In this document: piece by piece, positions 46,619 to 58,744 of the stretch
How positions within the stretch are numbered: position 1 is the first letter of the stretch
Layout: each line of letters starts with the position of its first letter
Notes under the pieces: model-generated
Databases searched by the model: none
What the model saw: only the letters and a program-made list of their open reading frames with translations
What the model was told of the DNA's origin: nothing
Program-made: the position numbers and the translations under genes
DNA from: Liolophura sinensis
Lineage: Eukaryota > Mollusca > Polyplacophora > Chitonida > Chitonidae
Assembly (NCBI RefSeq): GCF_032854445.1
Contig: NC_088296.1
Coordinates: 13,306,706-13,370,705 of the forward strand
DNA length: 64,000 nt
Direction of reading: 5' to 3'

Positions 46619-46954
46619 GAAACACCTCTTAAGGGACAGAGAAAGAGAAGAATCTCTAGACGATGTTCCGCAAGATACGCATTCCTATTACAACGTGCCA
46701 AGTGTTGAATTCGGTCATTCTTACGAAAATGTCGTGAGTTTACCATTATCTGGAGAGAGCGGACCGAGAAACACGGCTGCTGCAAGACTTGACATGCTCA
46801 GAGTTGTTGTCCCCGCCCATAACCGTTCCAACACATAACCATTCATGTTCCTACACAGTCACGTAATGACAATGAAACTCACGGACTGTATGAATCCGCT
46901 AACACACGGGACACGTCAGAAATCAGACTGTATACAACACTGGGACAAACTTAG
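46619..46954 (+). pseudogene. Gene C cytoplasmic tail exon, apparent frameshift
   Basis: The acceptor TGTCGCAG is followed by G AAA CAC CTC. The frame runs to TAA at 46836-46838 (KHLLRDREREESLDDVPQDT). A shift of one base would continue it as IHVPTQSRNDNETHGLYESA and IRLYTTLGQT to TAG at 46952-46954, which matches the layout of gene B's tail. The tail contains SYYNVP and HSYENV, two YxN-type motifs. A sequencing error or a real lesion could explain the shift. Confidence 0.5.
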
Positions 46955-46959
46955 CGTCT

Positions 46960-48660
46960 CATTAAAAGCTACCCGATGGAACAAACGGCGGTGAATACTT
47001 TTGCACATAGATTGCAGCATTTGCTATACAGAGTAATGATATACCAAGACAATGGTCTTGTTGTCTGTTGCTCTTCTTTTATATAGCGAAATGCACAGCT
47101 AAATGGTATGTATGCGTATAGGACTCACCTTGTGTCTTTGGTTACTTCTTGCGAGCGAAATCCCGATTCCAATGAACGTCGGAAGTTTTTTATACAGAAA
47201 CTAGTGTGTCAAGGAAATTCCATCTTAAATTTCACAAAGGGTAAAATTCTCTTTTAATAAATATGGACGCTGCTGCTCTTTCTCATAACTGCGTCACATT
47301 CCGGTCAACCCTGGGTTAGAGGTGTACATACACCGTTTTGATTAGCGATAACTTCTGTAACCAGGAGCCATATACTTCCACTTATCGCGAGGTTAGGGCC
47401 TGCGTTAACTAACAACGAGCTGGATAGATGGACAGCCGCAATCAAAGCGCAACTTATTACATTCTTCAGCTTTCACTGTGCGCTTTACCTTATCTCAGAG
47501 AAGATTAAGTCGCCGTGTGAGGCATCTAACGTTTGTCAAATACCACTTGTCTTCCACAAATATGAAGTGCATATCTGTAAGTAACAGGTCTGAGACAGTC
47601 TAAGTATAACTGAAAAAATATGTGTATTTGTCTATCTGTTTGCATGTCCCTTCCTTGTTTTGATCTTTAACCATACCTTATCATAAAACTAACCGCTATC
47701 GTAAGAGTGATAATCCTTACAGTATTGCGTTAAGCAAAAATCAAGTAAAGAAATAAACCGGAAAACGAAGTGATGTCTTCAGTCATGAGGTAAGCATGGC
47801 TTAGTTTCGCTCCTTTGCAAAACGATATTTATACTGAATGTTCAGTTTATCAAATTGACTGTATTAAGTTAAATATATTGTGATATCCTCGACCTAAAAC
47901 TGCTCAGTATTTAAAAAGGAAAACTTTATGGTCTTCAATGATATATGCATAACTCTTATTAAGCAAACATGTGAAACGCAGGATACCGTAATCACTGCAA
48001 TATTAGTGAGATCTGTGGTGGGTGAGATCTCTGTGGCACTAGAATTAGTGTTTGATCCTGACTGACTGACTGAATATGTATATTATTGTTGTTTAACGCC
48101 AAAAAATGTTCACATTTTATCGTGCGTTTAAGTTCATGGCCGTGCATGAAGGAACCAGTGACGTTGGTATTGGATGCGAATATGTATGAGGAAAACATCG
48201 GTAAATACAAAGTATGTATACATTTTAAGCATAAATGTAATATTGTATTCAACGATTATGTTTTAGACACTGTTACATAACCACTCTCGTTAGTATTATG
48301 GAACTGTTCATTGGATATCAGTTTGTTGGTATGGAGAGAGATAAAGTTGCACCCAATGTGTTTAAACTCCGAAACATTGTACGTGTAATTGTAACGGAAG
48401 AACTCTATCTACCTCACTGTATGACCGTCGATTTTCTCTAAACCGCTCGTCTGAATCACCATATTGACCTGGATACGATAGCTGACACAAACTGCCAGAA
48501 CAACGCAGTGTGATGATGTATTTGTTATACCCATCAAAAAATTACGGAAAATACTCCGAATCTCTAACAACAACGCTGGTACGCGCCTCTTCCTCATTGG
48601 AGGGAAGGGCGGTGGGGGGGGGGGGGGGGGGGGGAGTTAGTCGATTGTCTTCAATCCGCG
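46960..48660. other. Intergenic, no gene seen
   Basis: AT-rich with only short open frames. Confidence 0.5.
48614..48634. repeat. Poly-G tract
   Basis: Run of about 21 G immediately upstream of SINE copy 2. Confidence 0.9.
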
Positions 48661-48675
48661 CACAGCTTAAATTAG

Positions 48676-48950
48676 GTCAAGGAGCCTTCGTGGCCCAGTC
48701 GGTTAGCGCGCTAACGCAGCGTAATGACCCAGGAGCCTCTCACCAATGCGGTCGCTGTGAGTTCAAGTCCAGCTCATGCTGGCTTCCTCTCCGGTCGTAC
48801 GTGGGAAGGTTTGTCAGCAACCTGCGGATGGTCGTGCGTTTCCCCTGGGCTCTGCCCGGTTTCCACCCACCATAATGTTGGCCGCCGTCATATAAGTGAA
48901 ATATTCTTGAGTACGGCGTAAAACACCAATCAAATAAATAAATAAATAAA
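48676..48950 (+). mobile_element. tRNA-derived SINE, copy 2
   Basis: The head GTGGCCCAGTCGGTTAGCGC carries an A box and GTGAGTTCAAGTCC a good B box. The body contains GGTCGTACGTGGGAAGG and the tail TGAAATATTCTTGAGTACGG with AATCAAATAAATAAATAAAT. It is better preserved than the copy at 8316. Confidence 0.85.
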
Positions 48951-48959
48951 TTAGGTCAA

Positions 48960-49760
48960 CACTCTCACAAGTGTCAAACTCGAGCGATGACAGTGCGTAC
49001 CCTATGAACAAAAAGTTAGTTAGTCCTTAAATAAATACATATTCTTAGTCTTCAAGCAATAGCGAGCCATTTGATTGGTAAAATCTGCGTAAAACATTTC
49101 CCAACTGCCGTAGACGGATTATTAACGCAAACATGCTTTTCATACAACCAATCTTGGCCATAGGGGTACAAAAATGTTCGTAGGGCAAATTTAGCTAACC
49201 ACTGTACCTAGAATATTAACACCAAAACTTGGGTTACTTCAAATTGCCTTTAGTTCTTCCAATTTACGATAAAGCCTCATGCGAGAATGGGAAATAGGTA
49301 GATTTCGAAAATATATTACAACGACAGGCCAAAATTTTAAGCAGAAGCTTATGAACATAGAAGCCACCAGGAGTAATGCGGCTTTGCGAAATCAGTCCCT
49401 ACCTTAAATACATCTGAAATTTACTGCGCATGACTTCCCCAAACCTCTTGGTCCATTTTGTCTGTCGCTCTTCGTCTCGAATTTCACCTTGCATCGCTGA
49501 CTCCTCTTCTTTCTAATTTTCGCATGGTGCGGAGTTTGCTATAAATCGTTACTGCTGTCCTTCCGTAAAAAGCTTAGGACCTACAAATTTTCCCAAGTCA
49601 CGTTGGGTGCGTGGAAATAGAAAACGCATTACATCCATGTAGCTCACCGTCTTCAGGCTATAGACCGAACAAGGCTACATGCAATCTGTGGTGCATTTTA
49701 GGCCTATTTAGTGTTGATGAGAATTTGACTTTAAGGAGGTGTAGAAAGCAAGGTCAAGGT
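48960..49760. other. Intergenic, no gene seen
   Basis: No motif or repeat recognised. Confidence 0.5.
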
Positions 49761-49769
49761 AGCCATAGT

Positions 49770-51000
49770 ACACAAACCCTACATTAATGGGATCTTCAAA
49801 CAGGCTCAGTAATAATAAACCAACTCTAAATCCATCAGATCTCCAAAATGGCTTATTGGCAGCACACAGTCCCCACACGCCTTCAGAACATCCTAAAGGC
49901 TATATAGTAATAGTACACATACCTTAAATCCGTCGGATCTCCAAAAGGGCTCAATGACAGCACACAAACCTTACATCCCTGATATCTGCAAAAGGGCTTA
50001 GGGATAGTACACAAACCTACATCCCTCAGATCTCCAAAAAGGCTTAGGGATAGTACACAAACCTTACATCCCTCAGATCTCCAAATAGGCTTAGGGACAG
50101 TACACAAACCTACATCCCTCAGATCTCCAAATAGGCTTAGGGATAGTACACAAACCTTACATCCCTCAGATCTCCAATTAGGCTTAGGAATAGTATACAA
50201 ACCTACATCCTTCATACCTCCAAAAAAACTTAGGGATAGTACACAAACCTACAACCGTCAGTTCTTCAAAAAGGCTTAGGGATAGTACACAAACCGTACA
50301 TCTTTCAGATCTCCAAAAAGGCATAAGGATAGTACACAAACCTTACATCCCTCAGATCTCCAAATAGGCTTAGGGATAGTACACAAACCTACATCCATCA
50401 GATCTCCAAAAAGGCTCAGGGATAGTACACAAACCTACATCAATCAGATCTCCAAACAGGCTTAGGGATAGTATACAAACATACATCCTTTATACCTCAA
50501 AAAAAAAAAAACTGAGGGATAGTACACAAACCTACATCCGTCAGTTCTTCAAAAAGGCTTAGGGATAGTACACAAACCTTACATCTTTCAGATCTCCAAA
50601 AAGGCTTAGTGATAGTACACAAACCTACATCCATCAGATCTCCAAAAAGGCTCAGGGATAGTACACAAACCTACATTCCTCAGATCTCCAAAAAGGCTTA
50701 GGGATAGTACACAAACCTACATCCATCAGTTTTCCAAAAGGGCTTAGGGGTAGTACACAAACCTACATCCCTCAGATCTCCAAAAAAGGCGTAGGGATAG
50801 TACACACATCTTACATCCCTCAGATCTCCGAAAGAGCTCAGTGAGAGTAGATACATATTACATCCATCAGTTCTCCAAAAGGGCTCAGTGAGAGCACACA
50901 CATCTTACATCCACCAGTTCTCCAAAAGGGCTCAGTAAGAGTACACACATCTTACATCCACCAGTTCTCCAAAACAGCTTAGTGATTGTATTCAAAACCC
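49770..51000. repeat. About 46-bp minisatellite, more than 20 units
   Basis: Unit close to GGCTTAGGGATAGTACACAA ACCTACATCCCTCAGATCTC CAAAAA. The edges are more diverged than the middle. Long open frames on the minus strand come from the repeat. Confidence 0.9.
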
Positions 51001-51379
51001 ATAATCATTAGGTCTCAAAAAAGGATGTCTGACAATAAACTGGTTCCCGATGCATTTCAAGCCGAAGGAATAGTTTTAAGGGTTGCTGCACTATTATGTT
51101 CTGTAATACTTCAGAAGACCACGAGGTACCTGAGTAGGTTGAAAGTGACACCGCCAAATGTTGGTTAGCTTATTCATACGTAGCAGGTGGTGTTGCGTAA
51201 TAAAAAATGTAGTAGGGGTATGCTTACCGGGTTGACATAGAACGAGAAGCATACAACAGCATGCAATGATGTAAAACCATCTTAACACGCAGCTGTAAAG
51301 CCCAAGGCCTCTTTTTATCAAGATTTTCAGACCGATCTTCATTCGCTTAGAACATTCCTTGTGTCTTTTTATCATCAAG

Positions 51380-51880
51380 GAATGTGAAAAAAAACAAAGC
51401 AAGAAAAACAGATATTAGATTTGATTTCATGTTTTTAAATAATTGAGCGTTAATGCTGGACTCAACAATCCTTTCCCTGATACGATGGTTGTCTGTTTTA
51501 TGGGAGAAGAAGATTTGACATATCACCATATAAAGCACAGCTCTTCGATCTGCTACCGACAGACATTTATACGCAAACAGGGTTTCAGTAGTGTTTAGTC
51601 TATTGTCATTAAACGGCTAAAAACATAATCTGCATAATATACACAGAAAGAGTGCTCAATCATTCGTCCCTGAAACATTAAAATGTCTCTCTACCCGAGC
51701 AGAGACTTCGGTACACCTGAATAACTGTGTAGGAGGTCAGTCATGTAAACAGGTCTCTCGGCTTGCGGGGGCTCGGTAAGACCCGCAATGCACTGACCAT
51801 GTAACATGAAGATAAATTTCAGCATTCAAAACTATGCTATGACGTAGCTGTGCAAACATACTACCAGGCTAACAGGTCTC
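51380..51880. other. Duplicated intergenic block, right member
   Basis: Homologous to 37060-37650 in the same orientation and with the same position before a minisatellite. Confidence 0.6.
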
Positions 51881-51894
51881 TCGGCTGTCATGAT

Positions 51895-52239
51895 GTCATG
51901 GGAACACATGTAGAACATCTGATGTCATGGGAACGCGTGTAGGACATCCAATGTCAATGGAACACATGTAGGACATCCATTGTCATGGGAACACATGTAG
52001 GACATCCGATGTCATGGAAACACATGTAGGACATCCAATGGCATGGGGACACATGTAGGACATCCAATGTCATGGGAAGGCATGTAGGACATCTCATGTC
52101 ATGGAAACACATGTAGGACATAAAATGTCATGGGAACACATGTAGGACACCCGATGTCATGGGACCACATGTAAGACACCCGATGTCATGGGAACACATG
52201 TAAGACACCCAGTGGCATGGGAAGGTATGTAGGACATCC
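51895..52239. repeat. 29-30-bp minisatellite, array 2 left half
   Basis: Unit GGAACACATGTAGGACATCC GATGTCATG, about 12 copies. Ends exactly at the LTR of the BEL/Pao element. Confidence 0.92.
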
Positions 52240-52673
52240 TGTTACAGCGGCCCGTTCCGTTTCGATGGGTTCGATCGCCGAGTCGGAAAGAAGAACAAAC
52301 GCCAACGTTTCTGCAACAGAAGCCTTTAATATCGTTGCTCCGTAAAACTACAACACAAAGACATTGCACTGAACAAAGTACCACGTGGACACGTGACAAA
52401 ACAATTGTTTTGAATATTTTCTCTAAATTAATAGGACATGAAACGTACACAAAAACTACCACCATACAAAAACAAAGAACAGATACGCACCACTTTGGCT
52501 TTGTTACGCAGAAATGCAGAATCGCATGACGGGATAACATGTGCAAGCAGAGCACGACTTGTGCCGGCTAGTGACCACACCCGATTCTCCCTGTCACCTG
52601 AATGCCGTAAAGTAGTCAAACAAGCCCTCTGTCAGAGGAGACAAGCTGGATTTGCTGCAAACTACAGCTTTCA
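52240..52673 (-). repeat. 3' LTR of the BEL/Pao element
   Basis: 434 bp with TG...CA ends (TGTTACAGCGGCCC on the plus strand, CTACAGCTTTCA at the other end). It matches 59625-60062 with roughly a dozen or so substitutions and a few indels by eye. Confidence 0.92.
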
Positions 52674-52723
52674 CAGACCTGCACAAAATCATTACTGAGG
52701 ATGATTTTTACGTGCTACTCCAG

Positions 52724-53305
52724 CTACGCTGGCACAAGCAGAACCAACTTCTGAACCGGTCGGTCAAGGTGGCCCAATGGCCGTTTGCGCCTACCCTTCG
52801 CGTCAAGAGACGAGTCACTAACCAACAGCTTAACCTTCCGCACGCGCGTGTCATCGCTAGGATAAGTTTCCTTTACTCGTGCAAGGGGCCACTGATTACG
52901 TGGAAGATTTTCGTCTCGTATGAGAACAACGTCACCGACTTTAAGGTCACGTCTGTCCTTGTTCCACTTGCAACAAGATTGTAAATTGTGAAGATACTCT
53001 TTCTTCCAGCGATGCCAAAACTGGTTGGCCAGATGTTGTACTCTTCGCTTCCTACAATACCCGTCACTTCTCTGAAATTCGCCTGGAGGAGGCAGCAAAA
53101 CCTCTGATCGCATAGTAAGGAGATGGTTTGGAGTTAGCGGTTCAACCGACAGGGGATCATTTAAGTTGTGAACAGTGATTGGACGGCTGTTTACTACTCC
53201 GGCGGCTTCATACAGGAAGGTTCTGAGGGGGGCAGAAGTGACGATAACACGGACCGCACTGTCCGGATCTGGCGCTCCCAGACGCACGCCCCCCCCCCCC
53301 CCCAC
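52724..53305 (-). pseudogene. BEL/Pao integrase C-terminal part
   Basis: Contains VVNSRPITVHNLNDPLSVEP, TPNHLLTMRS, QFWHRWKKEYLHNLQ and VGDVVLIRDENLPRNQWPLA. This is the conserved end of BEL/Pao integrases (DUF5641-type). Its first residues come from a G/C-rich run that marks a frameshift from the part upstream. Confidence 0.85.
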
Positions 53306-54307
53306 CCCCCCATGTGGCTTGATGCTGGAACATTCGTTTTAAATGCTACGTAGTCACATTCCCTTGTTAACAAATACTCACGCACGCGATCATGATCCAT
53401 CTCGTCCACTGCAGCGCGAAGTTCACGTTCTGCGCCGACAAAGTTTGTACCTCGGTCTGACCGCAGCTGTCTTATAGATCCACGTAATGACGCAAACTGT
53501 CTAAGCGCATTAATTAAAGTCGGTGCTAAGATCTTTCACTGTCTCTATATGAACAGTCCTCGATGCCATACATGTAAATAAGGCACCGTACCGTTTTTGT
53601 TCTTCACGGCCCTCTTTAATAAACCATGGCCCAAACATGTCAACACCACTGTACGCAAATGGAGGAGCTGGGTGAAGACGATCAAAGGGTAGATCAACCA
53701 TCTTCTGTTCCTCTATAGGCCGACGCATCTTTCGACACTAAACACAATTGTATATATACAAAGAAACTGCAGAAGCACAACCGATTATTCAAAAGCCACT
53801 TGACCTCACATGATTAACGGTCATCCCACGGCCTTGGTGCTGTTTCTCCTCATGACAGTGACGAACTACCGTTTCTGTCACGTGATGCTTTCGCGGGAGA
53901 ATCGCAGGAAGCCGAACAACGCTAGGCAATCCCGACTTTCTCAGTCTTCCTCCTACTCTCATCACGCCGGCCTTGTCTAGGAATGGATCCAAGCAGTACA
54001 ACTTACTGGTGCGCTTGAGTGTCTGTTTTCTACGTTTGACAGATTGTCGACCACTACCTTGTTCACCAATACCATGTGAAAGTAAGACAGTTACTTCGCT
54101 AGAAAACGCATTCCATTGGGCCGCCTTCAAAATTTCAACCTCAGCTTGTCTCAGGAGCCCTACCATGACGGGATCGATATGTTTGAGTTGTTTGCTGCTT
54201 GATCGAGTTCTTAGTCTAACTTTGTCGCGTCGACTACGATTTAACAACCATGACTTTAGCCTCAAACAATTTGCTACAGCCCGTTTTATACGAAACCATT
54301 TAGACAA
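53194..54307 (-). pseudogene. BEL/Pao integrase N-terminal and core parts, broken
   Basis: 54307-53789 holds the region before the core and the HHCC zinc module (HHVTETVVRHCHEEKQHQGR). 53728-53510 holds MVDLPFDRLHPAPPFAYSGV and DMFGPWFIKEG with the first catalytic Asp. 53409-53194 continues in another frame. Stops and shifts separate the three pieces. The poly-C tract at 53289-53303 lies at one break. Confidence 0.8.
53289..53303. repeat. Poly-C tract within the integrase
   Basis: A run of C, interrupted once by A just after, that coincides with a change of reading frame. It may be slippage or an assembly error. Confidence 0.85.
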
Positions 54308-54384
54308 ATGAGTTAATCTAGCTAAATCAAAGCCTGACTCGACCTGATCGGACTGGGTAGCAGCGGATATTGCAGTCTTTACCT

Positions 54385-54729
54385 TTAGTCTGGGTCACCT
54401 GAACTGATTGGGAATGGTGCGTTATAAGATGGTACCTCAAACTTCGTGTCCCATAAAAATGAAGGCCCGGTGATCCATGTAGATCGATGGACAAGATCAT
54501 CTGCAGTTATGCCTCTTGAACCATCATCCGCGGGATTTTCGTTTGTTTTAACGTGATGCCACTGAGATGGAGAAGTGTGCTCTCGGATTTGCTGAGCCCT
54601 GTTGGCTACAAACACATGAAGTCTGCGACTGTCATTGGTTATATAGCCTAACACCACTTTGCTATATGTCCAGAAAACCTCTACTGGATCCACCATGTAA
54701 TCGGAGGTACCAAAGAGTTCATTTTGCAA
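54385..54729 (-). pseudogene. BEL/Pao RNase H segment, frameshifted
   Basis: Contains EVFWTYSKVVLGYITNDSRR, HVFVANRAQQIREHT and ENPADDGSRGITADDL, the typical BEL/Pao RNase H end. It is in a different frame from the RT part, so one shift lies near 54725. Confidence 0.85.
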
Positions 54730-56803
54730 AAAAACATCTAACCCTTACTGAAACAAGTGCTGCCGTAAGTTCCAACCTAGGTATCGTTACTGGTTTTAAC
54801 GGTGTAACACGTGACTTACCCATTATCAACGAAGAGTGAACAACGTTCTGGTCATTAATAACTCGTATGCAGGAACACTGACCGTACCCTCGAGTGCTGG
54901 CATCTGCAAAATGACGCACCTCTGCTTCCTTTACGTTGCCAAAGTTACTTGGCTTGAAGCAGCGCTTTAACTCAAGATTTCTGAGGCTGAAAATACTTAA
55001 ACGCCATTGTTCCCACTGGGGGCGGATTGCCTCTGGAACTGGGTCGTCCCAATCAGCTCGTTCACGGCACATTTGCTGCAACATCTGCTTACCAACCAAA
55101 ACAACGGGCGCAACAAATCCAAATGGGTCATAGACTGAGCTAATAGTCGACAGAATTCCCCGTCTTGTCAAAGGTTGATCCTTCAACACAATACGAAACG
55201 TGAACACATCAGACTCGACTACCCACTGGACACCCAGAGCCCGTTCTACCGATCGTACACCGTTCAAAAGGTCAGAACATTTTGCGCCTCTAGCTGTGTC
55301 TTCATGAGGGATTAAGGCCATTACTTCTGGGGAGTTTGAGAAAACTTTGTGTAGAACTAGACCCAGACGGGGACACAACTGCTTACTGCTAGAGATTAAG
55401 GCAATAGCTTCCTCGAAAGTACTAAATGACTTAAGGCCATCATCCACGTAAAAATTACGCCTTACGAAATTAGCTGCTGCAGTCCCGACCTCATGTTCAT
55501 GATCATCTGCTGCTCGTTTCAGGCCAAAATTAGCGCATGCGGGAGAGGAGACAGCCCCAAACAGATGGACAGTCATGCGATACTCAATTGCCGGGCACGT
55601 AATGTCACCTTCTGGCCACCAAAGGAAACGCAACAAATCTCGGTGTTCGGGAGTCACCTTGAACTGATGATACATTTGTTTAATGTCACACATGAACGTG
55701 ATAGGCTCAAGGCGAAAACGACAAAGAGCCCCCTGTAGCCCGTTAATCAAATCTGGACCCTGCAACAAATTATCATTCAAGGATATTCCTTTATATCTAG
55801 CACTGCAATCAAACACCACGCGCAATTTAGATGGATATTTTGGGTAGTAAATCCCGTGGTGAGGAATATACCAAGTCTTACCAGGATTGCTGCTAACCTC
55901 TTCATCGGGGACCTTTTCCGCATGTCCTTCCATATTAATATTGCGCATAAAGGAGGTGTAATCGGTCCGATACTGAGGGTTAACCAGCATACGACGCTTA
56001 AGCGTCATTAGCCGATGAATAGTCATTTGTTTGTTATAAGGTAATAACAAGCTTTCATCTCTCAAAGGAAGAGGCATTTCGTAACGGCCCTGTTTAAGGC
56101 CAATGCCAGACGAAATTTTCTCAAGGAATTTCCTGTCGTCATGAGAAACAGGGCTTTGACAGGATTTATTTTCGGAAAAATCTAGAGCCATCATCTTGGA
56201 GACGTCCGCCGGACTGAATATATCCTTCACAGCCATACGCAGGATTATGGTTGAGGTAAGTAATTTTGAGCAATCCTCTTCCGCGGATACGACACTACCT
56301 AACATGTGTTGACTTACTCCTAGTGAATACCGAATATCCTCGTCATGTGGCCCTACTATCCCTACAATGCCCCACCCTAAATATGTTCTTTGAGCGTACG
56401 GCTCGTTCCCTACTGACGGAATAACATCCGGAGGAACGAGTGCACGAGAACAATTGTACCCAATCAAGAGAGCGACAGGGACATTTTGAAGAGGTTTCAA
56501 GAATTTCACATTTCGCAAATGGGGCCACCTCGCATGATCAGGTTCGCCATCTTTGTTAATTCGATCCCCATGCAAGGAAGTGGGGTGCCTCTTTGAACAA
56601 ACATTGCATACCTTCCTGTTTTTACACCACTTAGACCGATGACCTTGTTCGAGACATGCGAAACACAGACCGCTTTCCTTGGTAAATTGCTTCCGCTCTT
56701 GAACAGATCGCTGGAGAATATTCTTACACATATCAATCTCATGAGGCAGCCTACAAAGGTAGCACATTTTACTTTTTACGTGCGGACTTTCGACTCCTGT
56801 CAC
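54719..56803 (-). CDS. BEL/Pao pol: zinc knuckles, protease remnant, reverse transcriptase, RNase H start
   Basis: A 694-codon open frame. At the N-terminus are cysteine pairs (CYLCRLPHEI, CFACLEQGHRSKWC, CNVCSKRHPTSLH). Then comes the back half of the aspartic protease region (VALLIGYNCSRALVP, YAQRTYLGWGIVG) without the catalytic DTG-type start, so an internal deletion is likely between residues about 80 and 95. The RT follows with LRVVFDCSA, ITFMCDIKQMYHQF, and NFYVDDGLKSF as the catalytic box. DPFGFVAPVV and RHFADASTRGYGQCSCIRVI begin RNase H. It is the best-preserved open frame in the element. The frame is shared with gag upstream. Confidence 0.93.
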   Translation of the reverse strand: MTGVESPHVKSKMCYLCRLPHEIDMCKNILQRSVQERKQFTKESGLCFACLEQGHRSKWCKNRKVCNVCSKRHPTSLHGDRINKDGEPDHARWPHLRNVKFLKPLQNVPVALLIGYNCSRALVPPDVIPSVGNEPYAQRTYLGWGIVGIVGPHDEDIRYSLGVSQHMLGSVVSAEEDCSKLLTSTIILRMAVKDIFSPADVSKMMALDFSENKSCQSPVSHDDRKFLEKISSGIGLKQGRYEMPLPLRDESLLLPYNKQMTIHRLMTLKRRMLVNPQYRTDYTSFMRNINMEGHAEKVPDEEVSSNPGKTWYIPHHGIYYPKYPSKLRVVFDCSARYKGISLNDNLLQGPDLINGLQGALCRFRLEPITFMCDIKQMYHQFKVTPEHRDLLRFLWWPEGDITCPAIEYRMTVHLFGAVSSPACANFGLKRAADDHEHEVGTAAANFVRRNFYVDDGLKSFSTFEEAIALISSSKQLCPRLGLVLHKVFSNSPEVMALIPHEDTARGAKCSDLLNGVRSVERALGVQWVVESDVFTFRIVLKDQPLTRRGILSTISSVYDPFGFVAPVVLVGKQMLQQMCRERADWDDPVPEAIRPQWEQWRLSIFSLRNLELKRCFKPSNFGNVKEAEVRHFADASTRGYGQCSCIRVINDQNVVHSSLIMGKSRVTPLKPVTIPRLELTAALVSVRVRCFFAK

Positions 56804-56923
56804 AAACGTACTAACTTCTGTGCCACGTCTCTGATGTGACTTCGATCTATTGCGTTCGTATTCGATCTTTTTCGACTTCGTGGCTTGTAATGATGTGAAG
56901 TTCTAGCTTCCTTCACAACAAAA

Positions 56924-58615
56924 CTAACAAATTCTGCAAAGGGAGGAAACGTGAAATACTCTCCACTCTGCTACTCTACGACTCCATCTTACCACCAGCC
57001 AATCAGGGAGTTTGATAAGAATCTTTCGGCTCTCTCTTTTGTCATTTAAGCATTGTAAACCTGGAATACTTGACATGGCCGCTGAACACAAGCGCAAAAA
57101 GTCCGCAAATTTTCGCAACGCTTGACCATCTTTCCCTGATAACTTAGGCCAAGATTTTAATTTATTTCTAAACGCATTTGCTATGATGAAAGAATTTCCA
57201 TACCGGGTTTCTAATAACTGGATCGCCTCAAAATAGGCTTCATCGCTGGAGAGAAAAAAATAGCCCTCAACGGCTTTTTGGGCCTCACCACTCAAGTACT
57301 TCTTTAAATAAAATATTTTCTCTTTGTGAGGTATTCCCTTCCGACCAATCAAGGTTTCAAAAGAGCTCTTCCACAACGGATACGACAAAGGATCTCCACT
57401 GAAAACAGCAGGTTCAGGAGTCGGAAGCCTACCAATGTTCATTTGCTCTGCCAAAGAATTAATCATGTCTCGCAACAGATTCGTGGCATGGCTCTAAGGA
57501 CTGGACGTCTCTGGTTGACCAATACCCGAACGAGAAGAGAACTCAGGGGCTTTATCATTAGGTTTAAACGGGTTACTAGTGAAGCGTCGACTGATGTCCT
57601 CTTGCAACACCTGGTGGGGAAGAGCGACATGACTAGTGCGGGATAGGGGACGAGCGGTTGACTCGTGTGGAGCTGTATAGTCTAATATATCAGTTCTATA
57701 CTCCCCATGATCAGCCCCCTGGGAAACTGGCTGTAGCGGTGCATCCTGTGATGTTGGCCATTGAAACCGATTAGGAGCCACATCAGATTCAGCAAAAGAG
57801 TTAACCTCAGACTTCATCAGAAACTGTTCCACATTTGCCTCTGAGGACAGTGATTCTAAAGGCAGTGAGAGTTTTATCCCAGATTCGACACTGCTGGCAT
57901 TTTTGATGATTCTAAGCCTTGCTTCTGTCGTGATAAGTTCTTCTATAGTTTTAGCTCGGTCTAATTCGGCTCGTTTTCTTTCCTATTCTACTCGTTTTTG
58001 TTCAACAACTGTCATATTTTGCAGTTTTGCCTTCAGACCTGCTGCCTTGGCTTCCACGCTAAGCCCTTGGGAAGCAATGGACGACCGGGAACACTTAGAA
58101 CTTTGCGAACACCGACTTTTATTCGATGCGACTGACTTTCTATCTGACTGGTCATTACGATTTAACTCTCTTATCTTCTCGGAACATTGCTTAACTAAAC
58201 GATGAGTATCGGTTTCGGCGACATCATGCTGATCGAAAACGTCGCATTTATCGACAAAAGGAAGCATTGTTTGATATCTTTCGTAGACAGCGGTTACATT
58301 TTCCATGCAATGCATAAGCTCATTGCGCGTTCGTTTTAGAACCAAAATATTTGCACATTCAGGTAACAATACCTCTAATTTAGTCGCCAGTTTGCGCCAT
58401 GACGAAACGGCTGACCGGAGGTTCCGCTCAAGTCGGTCTACCCGCCACTCTACAAACTGCTCTGCAGGGGCGTTAGGTCGTGAGCCAGCAAGGCCGACAG
58501 GTTCAGAAGTGGATACCTCTCCTTGATTATTTATTACACAAATTTTGGAGCCTACCTCCCCTTCCAGAACGTTAAATTGATAATCGTTACCTTGTGTCGC
58601 TTGTGCCTCTGCCAT
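56924..58615 (-). pseudogene. BEL/Pao gag, two in-frame stops
   Basis: Likely start ATG 58615 (MAEAQATQGNDYQF). Stops are TAG at 57983-57985 and one at 57494-57496, after which the same frame continues. It contains a long charged helical region, a Ser-rich stretch (SRCSQSSKCSRSSIAS), then PAVFSGDPLSYPLWKSSFET and KIFYLKKYLSGEAQKAVEGY, the BEL/Pao gag core (DUF1759-type). It ends at TAA or TAG 56924, shortly before the zinc knuckles of pol. Confidence 0.85.
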
Positions 58616-58744
58616 TGTAACATTGGCCTTCAAAGGTTGCTGAGAACCAAAGCGACACTGACTTATATTACAGAACAAAAAAAAAACAGAAGGATATACA
58701 ATCGGGTGTCTACGGAGAGGCTTCAGGACGCAGAATAAGATCAC

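Noticed and set aside
49883-50901. Repeated cysteine-containing minus-strand frames
   Set aside because: Translation of the 46-bp minisatellite.
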